Shown here one piece after another: positions 1-7,764 of a DNA stretch of 32,868 bases. The stretch spans positions 1 to 32,868 of the forward strand of contig JAFIEE010000020.1 of the NCBI GenBank assembly GCA_020832705.1. Direction: 5' to 3'. Position 1 is the stretch's first letter. Each line of letters opens with the position of its first letter. Under the pieces are notes generated by a model that saw only the letters and a list, made by a program, of their open reading frames with translations, made no database searches and was not told the DNA's origin. Position numbers and translations under genes: made by a program. Source of the stretch: Paracoccaceae bacterium (GTDB lineage Bacteria; Pseudomonadota; Alphaproteobacteria; Rhodobacterales; Rhodobacteraceae).

Positions 1-1
1 C

Positions 2-340
2 TATTTCGAATGGGTCAAGAACCTCAGCCATATCCGCTTCGGCCGGATGCAGCGCCGGAACGAGGAAGCGCACGCCATGCTGCTGGTCAAGGAACTGGAA
101 CGGCTGTCGGCGGACAAGGAACTGGGCTGGAACCTGTCGCCGGACTTCAAGCGCCGCTACCTGCAGGGCGCGGACGAACTGACGCTGGTGCGCTCGGGGC
201 TGGATGATACCATGCGCACCGCGTATCAGAGCTTCGCCGAGGTCTGGCGCGCGCGCAAGGACGTGCCGGACCTGCGCACGGCGGCGTTCATTGTCGCCAT
301 CGAAAAGGTCGCCGCAAGCTACAAGGCCAAGGGGTTGTAG
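2..340 (+). CDS. Glu/Leu/Phe/Val dehydrogenase, C-terminal fragment (5' end outside window)
   Basis: The last 112 residues of a protein whose start lies left of the window. The segment SYFEWVKN-like 'YFEWVKNLSHIRFG' at the edge and 'DLRTAAFIVAIEKVA' near the end match the C-terminus of NAD(P)-dependent glutamate dehydrogenases, which interconvert glutamate with 2-oxoglutarate and ammonium in the cytoplasm. The cofactor-binding and catalytic lysine regions are not visible, so substrate and cofactor preference cannot be read. The gene converges on rluA, with 96 bases between the two stops. The frame is intact to a TAG stop. The family is recognised from memory of the conserved tail; the exact paralogue is inference. 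Confidence 0.8.
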   Translation, partial: YFEWVKNLSHIRFGRMQRRNEEAHAMLLVKELERLSADKELGWNLSPDFKRRYLQGADELTLVRSGLDDTMRTAYQSFAEVWRARKDVPDLRTAAFIVAIEKVAASYKAKGL

Positions 341-367
341 ATCCCGACCCGCCATTGCGCGGGGCAC

Positions 368-404
368 GGTGCGGCATGCGCCCGATGTGCTTTCGGGCCG
401 CACC
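368..404. terminator. Possible bidirectional hairpin between convergent genes
   Basis: GGTGCGGC at 368-375 pairs perfectly with GCCGCACC at 397-404. The 21-base loop can itself fold (CCGA with TCGG). It lies between the stops of the dehydrogenase fragment and rluA, where a shared terminator is expected. There is no clear T-run on either strand, so the call is weak. Confidence 0.3.
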
Positions 405-436
405 AGCCCGCGCGCGCGCGGGCGGTGGGTGCCGGG

Positions 437-1087
437 TCAGAACGGCACCGGCGCCGAGGCGGTGATGCCGCGCCCGCCATCGGGGTGGCGCAGGCGCAGG
501 TTGCGCGCGTGCAGCATCAGCCGCGGATGCGTCAGCGCATCGCCGCGCGCATAGAGCGGATCGCCCAGGATCGGATGACCCAGCGCCAGCATGTGCACCC
601 GCAACTGGTGGCTGCGCCCGGTGCGCGGCATCAGCCGCACCCGCGTGTGATCCTCGGCCCGGCGCAGCACCTTCCAGTCGGTGAGGGCCGGGCGCCCGGT
701 TTCATGGCAGACCATCTGCCGGGGACGATTCGGCCAGTCCACGGTCAGCGGCAGGTCCACCTGCCCGCGGTCCCCCGCCATCTGCCCCGCCACCAGCGCC
801 ACATATTCCTTGCGCGCCTGACGGCGTTCGAACTGCAGTCCCAGATGGCGCTGGGCATGCGGGGTCAGCGCAAAGACCATCACCCCCGAGGTGTCACGGT
901 CCAGCCGGTGCACCAGCAGCACCTCGGGGAACGCCCCGCGCAGCCGTTCGATCAGGCAATCGGCAAGCCCCGCACCCTTGCCCGGCACCGACAGCAGCCC
1001 CGCGGGCTTGTTCACGAACAGGAGTTCGTGATCGGCGTGCAGGATCTCCGGCGGGTCGGGCGGCGGATTGTAGGGTGTTTCGGCCAT
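437..1087 (-). CDS. rluA: RluA-type RNA pseudouridine synthase
   Basis: A 216-residue protein that isomerises specific uridines to pseudouridine in RNA. It has the catalytic motif HRLDRDTSG at residues 60-68, with the nucleophilic Asp at 63. Further signatures are 'NKPAGLLSVPGKG' near residue 26, 'RKEYVALV' and 'TGRSHQLRVHM', then 'HPILGDPLY'. It lacks the N-terminal S4 domain of RluC/RluD and its length is close to E. coli RluA (219 aa), which modifies 23S rRNA and some tRNAs. The ATG at 1087 lies 12 bases after the stop of the upstream lipoprotein gene, so it is probably the last gene of that transcript. The RluA assignment rather than a paralogue rests on length and domain content. Confidence 0.88.
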   Translation of the reverse strand: MAETPYNPPPDPPEILHADHELLFVNKPAGLLSVPGKGAGLADCLIERLRGAFPEVLLVHRLDRDTSGVMVFALTPHAQRHLGLQFERRQARKEYVALVAGQMAGDRGQVDLPLTVDWPNRPRQMVCHETGRPALTDWKVLRRAEDHTRVRLMPRTGRSHQLRVHMLALGHPILGDPLYARGDALTHPRLMLHARNLRLRHPDGGRGITASAPVPF

Positions 1088-1099
1088 GAAGTCCCCCGC

Positions 1100-1744
1100 T
1101 CAGAGCGGGCGCTGCGACTCGGCAATGCGCGCGTCCAGTTCCGGGTCCGGATAGCGGAGCGTATGGGTCTGCACCCCGTCCAGCGTGGCAAACTGCGCCA
1201 TCAGGTCATGCGGGAACCAGGTCACGCTGATCCGCTCCAGCCCCGGCAATGCGCGCAGGATCTCGGCCGTGGCGCGGGCACAGAAGGCGTTGCCCACCGG
1301 CCCCTTCTCCTGTGCCAGCCGCAGGGCGCGCTCGGCCACCTCGGGCGGGACGCGCAGGCGCTGGACCACGGTGTGATGCGTCTCGCGCGTGTGGTATTTC
1401 ATGTAGACCGCATACATCTGCGGCACCAGCCCGTGGTGCACGTCATGACGTTCCGGGGCCAGCCGGTGATACCAGCTTCCCGCCGGATCGAAGAGCACGC
1501 GCTCGCTGCCGCTGACCACAAGCGCGGTGTGATCGCCGCGCCCGGTGCGGTTGTTCATGATTGTGATCAGCATGAGTTCCGGCGCGCCGGGATGCGCGTA
1601 GCGCGCCGCCTGCACGTCCGCGTCCGGTGCCCAGACCCCCCGCCCGGCACAGGCCGAAAGCAGCAGCAGCGCCGCAAGGACCAGCCAGACAGCCCGCAGG
1701 CCATTCAGCGCCCCGGGCGGGGCGCGCAGGGGCCGAACGGTCAT
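1100..1744 (-). CDS. Lipoprotein with possible permuted NlpC/P60-like (papain-fold) domain
   Basis: A 214-residue protein with a basic N-terminus, a hydrophobic stretch at about residues 18-31 and a lipobox LLSAC with Cys32, so it should be lipidated and membrane-anchored on the periplasmic side. The mature part contains GDHTALVV (His72), then VLFDPAGSWYH (Asp86), then GNAFCARATAEIL (Cys155). This His, polar residue, Cys order is that of circularly permuted NlpC/P60 (YaeF/YiiX-like) papain folds, so a peptidase or amidase role is possible. That is a motif-level inference, not an established family match. It lies 2 bases after the cytochrome oxidase subunit IV stop and 12 before rluA. Otherwise it is a conserved hypothetical. 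Confidence 0.75.
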   Translation of the reverse strand: MTVRPLRAPPGALNGLRAVWLVLAALLLLSACAGRGVWAPDADVQAARYAHPGAPELMLITIMNNRTGRGDHTALVVSGSERVLFDPAGSWYHRLAPERHDVHHGLVPQMYAVYMKYHTRETHHTVVQRLRVPPEVAERALRLAQEKGPVGNAFCARATAEILRALPGLERISVTWFPHDLMAQFATLDGVQTHTLRYPDPELDARIAESQRPL

Positions 1745-1746
1745 GT

Positions 1747-1881
1747 TCAGGCGTTCACCAGCGCGAGGAAGACAAGGATGCCGATCGAGATGACGGTGCC
1801 CCAGACCACGAATTTCAGGAACCCGTCAAACGTCTTTTCCTGTTCGGCGATGTCCATCTTGCCATGCTCGTGCTCGGCCAT
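1747..1881 (-). CDS. aa3-type cytochrome c oxidase subunit IV (44 aa)
   Basis: A tiny gene encoding 44 residues. It has a charged N-terminus (MAEHEHGKMDIAEQEKTF), then DGFLKFVVWGT leading into one transmembrane helix at about residues 22-42. This is the layout of the small bacterial aa3 oxidase subunit IV known from Paracoccus and Rhodobacter, a single-helix accessory subunit of the cytoplasmic-membrane oxidase. The start is fixed by AGGAGG located 7 bases upstream of the ATG. No other oxidase subunit gene is nearby, so it is an orphan relative to the catalytic subunits. It is followed after 2 bases by the lipoprotein gene, and the MBL hydrolase gene ends 72 bases upstream. Confidence 0.85.
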   Translation of the reverse strand: MAEHEHGKMDIAEQEKTFDGFLKFVVWGTVISIGILVFLALVNA

Positions 1882-1953
1882 GTCGGTCCTCCTGCGGTCG
1901 CTATTTGCCCTGCGATAGCCGATCCGGTGGCGGCTGTCACCCGGATTTGCGCA

Positions 1954-3021
1954 CTATTGCGTTGCTTGTCCGTCGCAGGCCTGCCAGTGCCACGCGCCGT
2001 CATCGCCCATCCACCGGCGGGCACGCCCGCGCTGATGCAGGTGGTTCAGATGCGCGATGGTTTCCACCAGCGCCAGCCCGTATTCGCCCGCGCCGATCTC
2101 GCGTCGGAACAGGGGCGGGAAGCACGCCCCGCCGCGGCGGGGCTGCGCCAGAAAGTCCGCCAGCCGCTCCAGCGCGCCGAGGTGGTTGTCGATCTTCTGG
2201 CGCAGGCGCGTGGGCAGGCCGGTGAACGGCAGCTTGTGGCCCGGCAGCACCAGATGTTCAGGCCGCGCCAGCTTCTGGAACCGCGCGCAGCTTTCCAGCC
2301 AGTCGCCCACCGGGTCGGCCTCGGGCTCGGTGGCATAGACGCCCAGATTGGGCGAGATCGAGGGCAGAAGCTGGTCCGCGCCCAGCACAAGGTTGCAGTC
2401 GCGCGACCACAGCGTGATCTGATCCGGCGCGTGGCCCTGGCCCAGATGCACGTCCCAGTCGCGCCCGCCGACGCGGATCACATCGCCCTGCCGGATGCGC
2501 CGGAACCCCAGCGGCAGCGGCGCCACCACATCGGCGAAGTTGAAGGGGCGTTCCTGCGCGCGGGCGGCCAGCACATCCGGGTCCATCCCGGCCCGGCGCC
2601 AGAAATCCAGCGTTTCCGCAACCGGCAGGGGCTGTTCATCCAGTGTCAGCATGCGCGCAAACAGCCAGGCCGTGCGCGTGGTCCAAAGCTCCGCCCCCTG
2701 CCCCTGGAACCACCCCGCCAGCCCGATATGATCCGGGTGGTGGTGGCTGGCGATGACCCGGCGCACGGGGCGACCTGCCAGTGGCCCGGACAACAGGCGC
2801 TCCCATATGGCGCGGCTGCGGCGGGTGTCAAAGCCGGTGTCGAACACGGTCCAACTGTCGCCATCATCCAGCGCCCAGCCGTTGACGTGGTCCAGCTTCA
2901 TCGGCAGCGGCAGGCGCAGCCACAGCACCCCCTCGGCCACTTCGACCGCCGCGCCTTCGGCGGGCGGATCGGACAACGGGTAGCGGATGCCGTCGGCCTC
3001 GGATGTGGCGCCGTCAGGCAT
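1954..3021 (-). CDS. MBL-fold metallo-hydrolase
   Basis: A 355-residue metallo-beta-lactamase-fold enzyme. The metal-binding motif is SHHHPDH (His93, His95, Asp97, His98), followed by GHAPDQ, an Asp in LVLGADQLLPS and a His in LPGHKLPF, which complete a dinuclear metal site. Members hydrolyse thioesters, lactones and related substrates; this sequence does not tell which. A C-terminal extension after about residue 260 carries a helical region ending in Trp-rich residues. The ATG at 3021 overlaps by one base the TGA of the acyl-CoA dehydrogenase gene (TGATG). A GTG at 3024 is an alternative start. Tight coupling to a dehydrogenase of acyl-CoAs makes a CoA-thioester or related substrate plausible, but that is inference. 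Confidence 0.85.
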   Translation of the reverse strand: MPDGATSEADGIRYPLSDPPAEGAAVEVAEGVLWLRLPLPMKLDHVNGWALDDGDSWTVFDTGFDTRRSRAIWERLLSGPLAGRPVRRVIASHHHPDHIGLAGWFQGQGAELWTTRTAWLFARMLTLDEQPLPVAETLDFWRRAGMDPDVLAARAQERPFNFADVVAPLPLGFRRIRQGDVIRVGGRDWDVHLGQGHAPDQITLWSRDCNLVLGADQLLPSISPNLGVYATEPEADPVGDWLESCARFQKLARPEHLVLPGHKLPFTGLPTRLRQKIDNHLGALERLADFLAQPRRGGACFPPLFRREIGAGEYGLALVETIAHLNHLHQRGRARRWMGDDGAWHWQACDGQATQ

Positions 3022-4727
3022 CACGCCGCCAGATCGTCATCGGAGAGCGCATAGAGCGCGGCCTCACCCGCGCGTGCCTCGGCCAGCAGGCTGGCATGTT
3101 CCGGCAGGATGCGGGTGACGAAGACCGCCGCCAGCGCCCGGCGCGCGCCGTCCCCTTGCCGCGCGGCCTGCAGATGCACATGCGCGCCCAGCACGCGGGC
3201 AAAGGCGCGCAGATACGGCACGGCCCCGGCGTTGCGGGCGGGCGCGTCCTGCGCAACCAGCCATTCGGTGGCCTCGCGCAGGGTTTCGGCGGCCTCCCAC
3301 ACGGGGCCGGCCAGATCCGGCAGGGCGGCGCGGGCGGCCTCGGCCGCATCCTCGATTTCCTGCAGCAGGCGAAAGGCCGCTTCGCCCCCGTCCATCATCT
3401 TGCGGCCCACCAGATCCATGGCCTGAATGCCGTTGGTGCCCTCATAGATCGCGGTCACGCGCACGTCGCGCAGGTATTGCGCAGCACCCGTTTCCTCGAT
3501 GTAGCCCATGCCGCCATGGACCTGAACGCCCATGTTCGCGACCTCGATCCCCATGTCGGTGCCGTGCGCCTTGGTGATCGGGGTCAGCAGCGCGGCGCGG
3601 GCGGCGCAGTCCTCCGACCCGGTGGCGCGCGCCAGGTCGATGGCCACGGCGTTCATCAGGGCAATCCCGCGGATGGCGAAGACCTCGGCCTTCATGCGCG
3701 CGAGCATCCGGCGCACATCGGCGTGTTCGATAATGGCGCCGGTGCTGCTGAGCGGTGTGCGGCCCTGCCTGCGGTCCCGGGCAAAGGCCAGCGCGTGCTG
3801 ATAGGCCCCTTCGGCCGCGCCGATCCCCTGCACGCCGACACCCAGACGGGCGTTGTTCATCATGGTGAACATCGCCGCCATGCCCTTGTGCGGGGCCCCC
3901 ACCATCCAGCCGGTGGCGCCGTCATATTCCATCACCGCGGTGGGCGAGCCGTGCAGGCCCATCTTGTGCTCCAAGGACACCACCCGCAGGGCGTTGCGCG
4001 CGCCGGGGGTGCCATCGGCATCGGGGATCAGCTTGGGCACCATGAACAGGCTGATCCCCCGCGTCCCCGGCGCCCCGTCCGGCAGGCGGGCCAGCACCAG
4101 ATGGCACACGTTTTCGGAAAAGTCGTTGTCGCCCCAGGAGATATAGATCTTCTGCCCGGTGATGGCATAGGTGCCGTCGCCATTGGGTTCGGCGCGGGTG
4201 CGCAATGCGCCCACATCGCTGCCCGCCTGCGGCTCGGTCAGGTTCATGGTCCCGCACCATTCCCCCGCGATCAGCTTGGGCAGATAAAGCGCCTTGATCT
4301 CGTCGCTGGCGTGGTGTTCCAGCGCCTCGATCTGCCCTTGCGACATCAGCGGGTTCAGTTGCAGCGACAGACAGGCCGCTGACATCATGTCATTGACCGC
4401 CGTGGTCAACGCCATGGGCAGGCCCATGCCGCCATATTCCGGGTCAGCGGAAATGCCGGTCCAGCCGCCTTCGGCAATGGCGCGGAACCCTTCGGCAAAG
4501 CCGGGCGAGGTGCGGACCACCCCGTTCTCCAGCCGCGCCGGATGCAGGTCGCCGGGGCGTTGCAGAGGGGCCAGCACCTCCTCGCACAGCCGGCCGGCCT
4601 CGGTCAGGATGGCGCGGGCGGTCTCCGGTGTGGCCTCGGCGAACAGTTCGGTCGCCTGCACGCGGTCGAAGCCGACCACGTTTTCCAGCAGGAACTCGAA
4701 ATCCTTGATCGGGGCGGTAAACGGCAT
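3021..4727 (-). CDS. Acyl-CoA dehydrogenase, DmdC-like long form
   Basis: A 568-residue FAD-dependent acyl-CoA dehydrogenase that introduces a 2,3-double bond into an acyl-CoA. FAD and substrate motifs include MNLTEPQAGSDVGALRT (160-176) and ITGQKIYISWGDND (189-202). The catalytic base is Glu429 in AIYEGTNGIQAMDL. It is longer than ordinary dehydrogenases (about 380 aa): it has an extra N-terminal segment and a C-terminal helical domain, as in DmdC, the 3-methylmercaptopropionyl-CoA dehydrogenase, and relatives acting on various chain lengths. Substrate cannot be decided from sequence. The ATG at 4727 has AAGGA 7 bases upstream; a frame upstream stays open but lacks a ribosome site. It is divergent from the Sua5 gene and overlaps the MBL hydrolase gene by one base. 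Confidence 0.9.
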   Translation of the reverse strand: MPFTAPIKDFEFLLENVVGFDRVQATELFAEATPETARAILTEAGRLCEEVLAPLQRPGDLHPARLENGVVRTSPGFAEGFRAIAEGGWTGISADPEYGGMGLPMALTTAVNDMMSAACLSLQLNPLMSQGQIEALEHHASDEIKALYLPKLIAGEWCGTMNLTEPQAGSDVGALRTRAEPNGDGTYAITGQKIYISWGDNDFSENVCHLVLARLPDGAPGTRGISLFMVPKLIPDADGTPGARNALRVVSLEHKMGLHGSPTAVMEYDGATGWMVGAPHKGMAAMFTMMNNARLGVGVQGIGAAEGAYQHALAFARDRRQGRTPLSSTGAIIEHADVRRMLARMKAEVFAIRGIALMNAVAIDLARATGSEDCAARAALLTPITKAHGTDMGIEVANMGVQVHGGMGYIEETGAAQYLRDVRVTAIYEGTNGIQAMDLVGRKMMDGGEAAFRLLQEIEDAAEAARAALPDLAGPVWEAAETLREATEWLVAQDAPARNAGAVPYLRAFARVLGAHVHLQAARQGDGARRALAAVFVTRILPEHASLLAEARAGEAALYALSDDDLAA

Positions 4728-4746
4728 GGAAGGGTCCTTTGCCTTG

Positions 4747-4761
4747 CGGCTTGGCAAGCCG
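4747..4761. promoter_or_regulatory. 15-bp palindrome in the divergent acyl-CoA dehydrogenase/sua5 region
   Basis: CGGCTTG and CAAGCCG flank a single G, giving seven-base perfect arms. It lies 20 bases upstream of the dehydrogenase start, in the 121-base divergent region, so it would sit in the leader or promoter. It may be an operator for a fatty-acid or acyl-CoA regulator, but the regulator is unknown. Confidence 0.3.
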
Positions 4762-4848
4762 GGTTTCAAAGCCTATGGAGCGCAGGCTAGCGCAGCCCCG
4801 CGCGCCTTGGAACCACAACGCCACGTCACGCCTCTGGACGTCACGGAC

Positions 4849-5850
4849 ATGGACCGCCCGACCACGCAGCAGTTGTCACCCGATGCAACCGGGATTGCCC
4901 AGGCGGCGGCGATCCTGCGGCGTGGCGGGCTGGTCGCGCTGCCCACGGAAACGGTGTATGGTCTGGCAGCGGATGCGCGCTGCGACCGCGCCGTGGCCGG
5001 GATCTTCGCCGCCAAGGACCGGCCCCGGTTCAATCCGCTGATCGTGCATCTGGCCGACACCGACGCAGCCCGTGCCCTGGCCCGCTTCACCCCCGCGGCC
5101 GAGGCGCTGGCCGCTGCCTTCTGGCCCGGGCCGCTGACGCTGGTGCTGCCCCTGCGCGCCGGGCACGGGCTGTCGCCGCTGGTCACGGCGGGGCTGGACA
5201 GTGTGGCGCTGCGCCTGCCCGCGCATCCGCTGGCGCAAGCGGTGCTGCGCGCCTTTGACGGGCCGCTGGCGGCCCCTTCGGCCAACCCGTCGGGCCGGAT
5301 CAGCCCGACCACGGCGGCGCATGTGCTGGCCGGACTGTCCGGGCGGATCGATGCGGTGCTGGACGGCGGCGCCTGCGGCGTGGGGCTGGAATCGACGATT
5401 CTGGACTGCACCGGGGCCGCGCCGGTGCTGCTGCGTCCCGGCGGCGTGCCGTCCGAGGCGCTGGCGCAGGTGCCTGGCGCTGCGCCGCAGCCGCCAGCGC
5501 CAGAGGCCGGCGATGCGCCCCGCGCGCCGGGGATGCTGGCCTCGCATTACGCGCCGCGCGCGGCGCTGCGGCTGAACGTGCGCACCCCGGAGCCCGGCGA
5601 GGTCTGGATCGGCTTCGGCCCGGATTGCCCGGGGGCGGCGCTCACGCTGTCGCCACAGGGCGATCTGACCGAGGCGGCGGCGGCGCTGTTTCGCGTGCTC
5701 CATGCCGCCGATGCCATGGGCCGGCCCATTGCCGTCGCCCCTGTGCCGGTGCAGGGGCTGGGCCAGGCAATCAACGACCGGCTGGCCCGCGCCGCCCACC
5801 CGCGCCCGACGCCGCCGCGCGCACCCCGGACACCGCACCGCGCACCGTAG
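4849..5850 (+). CDS. L-threonylcarbamoyladenylate synthase, Sua5 type
   Basis: A 333-residue protein that makes threonylcarbamoyl-AMP from threonine, bicarbonate and ATP, the first step of the t6A modification at tRNA position 37. The YrdC domain covers about residues 15-200: LPTETVYGLAADA, then AAKDRPRFNPLIVHL with the conserved Lys and Arg, then APSANPSGRISPT. A variable linker leads to a C-terminal Sua5 domain beginning near APGMLASHYAPRA. It is therefore the two-domain Sua5 form, not the short TsaC form. The ATG at 4849 is the only well-placed start; the ribosome site is weak. The partner TsaB is encoded separately near 17.7 kb. The last 20 residues are Pro/Arg/Ala-rich and probably disordered. 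Confidence 0.92.
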   Translation: MDRPTTQQLSPDATGIAQAAAILRRGGLVALPTETVYGLAADARCDRAVAGIFAAKDRPRFNPLIVHLADTDAARALARFTPAAEALAAAFWPGPLTLVLPLRAGHGLSPLVTAGLDSVALRLPAHPLAQAVLRAFDGPLAAPSANPSGRISPTTAAHVLAGLSGRIDAVLDGGACGVGLESTILDCTGAAPVLLRPGGVPSEALAQVPGAAPQPPAPEAGDAPRAPGMLASHYAPRAALRLNVRTPEPGEVWIGFGPDCPGAALTLSPQGDLTEAAAALFRVLHAADAMGRPIAVAPVPVQGLGQAINDRLARAAHPRPTPPRAPRTPHRAP

Positions 5851-5956
5851 CCCGCGACCGGCCCGGCGCGACACGCGCAACCGGCCGCCGCGCGCCCGCT
5901 ACGATGACGGGCAGGCGGCCGAAAGCGCGTATCACCGCGGCAGCGGGGCGGCGGGA

Positions 5957-6733
5957 TCAGCGATCGCGGAACTGCGCCTCGCGCTTTTCCAGGAAGGCGG
6001 CCATGCCTTCCTTCTGGTCGGCGGTGTTGAACAGCATGTGGAACACGCGGCGTTCGAACAGCAGCCCCTCGCGCAGGGTGGTCTCGTAGCTGCGGTTGAC
6101 GGCTTCCTTGACCACCTTGACGGTGATCTGCGACTTGTCGGCGATCTTGCCCGCCGCTTCCATCGCGGTTTCCATCAGCTTCTTGACCGGCACCACGCGG
6201 CTGACCAGCCCCGAGCGTTCGGCTTCCTCGGCGTCCATGAAACGGCCCGTCAGGTGCATGTCCATGGCCTTGGACTTGCCCACGAAACGGGTCAGCCGCT
6301 GGGTCCCGCCGATCCCGGCAACGACGCCGAGGTTGATTTCCGGCTGGCCGAATTTCGCGGTCTCCGAGGCGATGATGAAATCGCACATCATGGCCAGCTC
6401 GCAGCCCCCGCCGAGGGCGTAGCCCGACACGGCGGCGATGATGGGCTTGCGCACGCGCAGCATCGCTTCGGTCTCGGGGGTGAAGAAATCGGCCTCGAAC
6501 ACATCGACGAAGCCTTTTTCGGACATCTCCTTGATGTCGGCCCCGGCGGCAAAGGCCTTTTCCGAGCCGGTCAGCACGATGGCGCGCACCTTCGTGTCCT
6601 GATCGGCCTCGGTCAGGGCGCGGGCCAGTTCCGCCATCAGGGTGCTGTTGAGAGCATTCAGGGCGTCGGGGCGGTTGAGGCGGATCAGCGCGATATGGTC
6701 CTTGATATCGACGATCAGCGTTTCATAGGCCAT
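5957..6733 (-). CDS. Enoyl-CoA hydratase (crotonase family)
   Basis: A 258-residue crotonase-fold enzyme expected to hydrate 2-enoyl-CoA to 3-hydroxyacyl-CoA in fatty-acid oxidation. The oxyanion-hole regions [11 protein letters not shown] and [16 protein letters not shown] are present. Both catalytic glutamates of rat crotonase have counterparts, in GGGCELAM and FGQPEINLG, so it is likely a true hydratase rather than an isomerase. Family length is normal. It lies 64 bases downstream of mutM on the same strand. In many alphaproteobacteria this gene sits between mutM and rpsT-dnaA; here Sua5 follows instead. Confidence 0.92.
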   Translation of the reverse strand: MAYETLIVDIKDHIALIRLNRPDALNALNSTLMAELARALTEADQDTKVRAIVLTGSEKAFAAGADIKEMSEKGFVDVFEADFFTPETEAMLRVRKPIIAAVSGYALGGGCELAMMCDFIIASETAKFGQPEINLGVVAGIGGTQRLTRFVGKSKAMDMHLTGRFMDAEEAERSGLVSRVVPVKKLMETAMEAAGKIADKSQITVKVVKEAVNRSYETTLREGLLFERRVFHMLFNTADQKEGMAAFLEKREAQFRDR

Positions 6734-6754
6734 GCGCGGCACCTTGGTTGTTGC

Positions 6755-6776
6755 GATATGAGCCCCGGTGCATATC
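6755..6776. promoter_or_regulatory. Inverted repeat upstream of enoyl-CoA hydratase gene
   Basis: GATATG (6755-6760) and CATATC (6771-6776) are perfect arms around a 10-base GC-rich loop. They lie in the 64-base gap between mutM and the hydratase gene, 22 bases before its ATG. The AT-rich arms stand out in this GC-rich region, so an operator or part of a local promoter is possible. Confidence 0.3.
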
Positions 6777-6797
6777 ACCCTTGGACGGTGGTTCAAG

Positions 6798-7661
6798 TCA
6801 TCTCTGGCAGCCGGGGCACCAGAAGCTCGACCGCCCGGACTGCACGATCCGCCGCACCGTGCCTCCGCAGCCGGGGGTGGGGCAGGGCGCGCCTTCGCGG
6901 CCGTAGACGCGGAAAGAATGTTGAAAATAGCCAAGTTCCCCGTCCGCCTGCCGATAGTCGCGCAGGCTGGAGCCGCCTGCGTCGATGGCATCGCGCAGGG
7001 TGGTGCGGATGGCTTCGGCCAGCCGTTCGATCCGGGCCAGCGCGATACGCCCCGCCGCCCGTTTCGGCGAAATCCCGGCCCGGTGCAGCGCCTCGCACAC
7101 ATAGATGTTGCCCAGCCCGGCAACGATTCGCTGGTCCAGCAGCGCCGCCTTGACCGGCATCCGCCGCCCCGCCAGCCGCGCGTGCAGATAGCCCGCGTGA
7201 AACCCGTTGCCCAGCGGCTCCGGCCCCAGCGCGGCCAGCCACGGGTGACGCTCCAGCGCCGCGGTGGCGATCAGGTCCATCGCCCCGAAGCGGCGTGCAT
7301 CGTTGAAGGTGATGCGCGCGCCGCCTTCCATGTCCAGCACCACATGGTCATGGCGTTCGGGCGCCGGGTGGTGGTGGTGAAACCGCCCCGGCACATGCGC
7401 CGCCGCCAGTCCGGACACCACCATCCGCCCGGACATGCCCAGATGCACGATCAGCGTTTCACCCCGGTCCAGATCGGCCAGCAGGTATTTCGACCGCCGC
7501 CCCAGCCGCAGCACCCGCGCGCCCGTCAGCCGCGCGCCCATGCCGGGCGGAAACGGCCAGCGCAGATCGGGTCGGCGGATATCTGCGCGGGCGATCACCG
7601 CGCCCTCCATCGCCGGGGCGAGGCCCCGGCGCACGGTTTCGACCTCGGGCAATTCGGGCAC
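6798..7661 (-). CDS. mutM: Formamidopyrimidine-DNA glycosylase (Fpg/MutM)
   Basis: A 287-residue base-excision repair enzyme that removes 8-oxoguanine and formamidopyrimidines and cleaves the abasic site. After Met removal the N-terminus is [13 protein letters not shown], with catalytic Pro2 and Glu3. RRSKYLL carries the conserved Lys and [12 protein letters not shown]-type '[19 protein letters not shown]' the helix-two-turn-helix. The C-terminal zinc finger has four cysteines in CPTPGC and WCPGC. The start is GTG at 7661, required to place Pro2 correctly, with GGGAGG five bases upstream. The gene is divergent from ubiE. A longer open frame upstream is not coding. Confidence 0.96.
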   Translation of the reverse strand: MPELPEVETVRRGLAPAMEGAVIARADIRRPDLRWPFPPGMGARLTGARVLRLGRRSKYLLADLDRGETLIVHLGMSGRMVVSGLAAAHVPGRFHHHHPAPERHDHVVLDMEGGARITFNDARRFGAMDLIATAALERHPWLAALGPEPLGNGFHAGYLHARLAGRRMPVKAALLDQRIVAGLGNIYVCEALHRAGISPKRAAGRIALARIERLAEAIRTTLRDAIDAGGSSLRDYRQADGELGYFQHSFRVYGREGAPCPTPGCGGTVRRIVQSGRSSFWCPGCQR

Positions 7662-7690
7662 GCGGACCTCCCTGCGGCAACGGGGCCGGA

Positions 7691-7718
7691 TTGTAACGGC
7701 CCCCCATCCCCCTATAAG
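7691..7718 (+). promoter_or_regulatory. Sigma-70-type promoter for ubiE-ubiB
   Basis: TTGTAA at 7691-7696 and TATAAG at 7713-7718 are separated by 16 bases. The -10 matches five of six consensus bases and the -35 four of six. The ubiE ATG is at 7765, giving a leader of about 40 bases. It lies in the short divergent region with mutM and is one of the few AT-rich patches nearby. Confidence 0.6.
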
Positions 7719-7764
7719 TAGCCACAGGCGCCGCTGCCAGCGCTCCGCGCGCGAAAGGACCGTG

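Noticed and set aside
425-1918. Long open frame on the plus strand opposite rluA and the lipoprotein gene
   Set aside because: Its product is His/Arg/Gln/Pro-rich with no family likeness, and it is exactly antisense to well-supported genes. Such frames are expected in GC-rich DNA.
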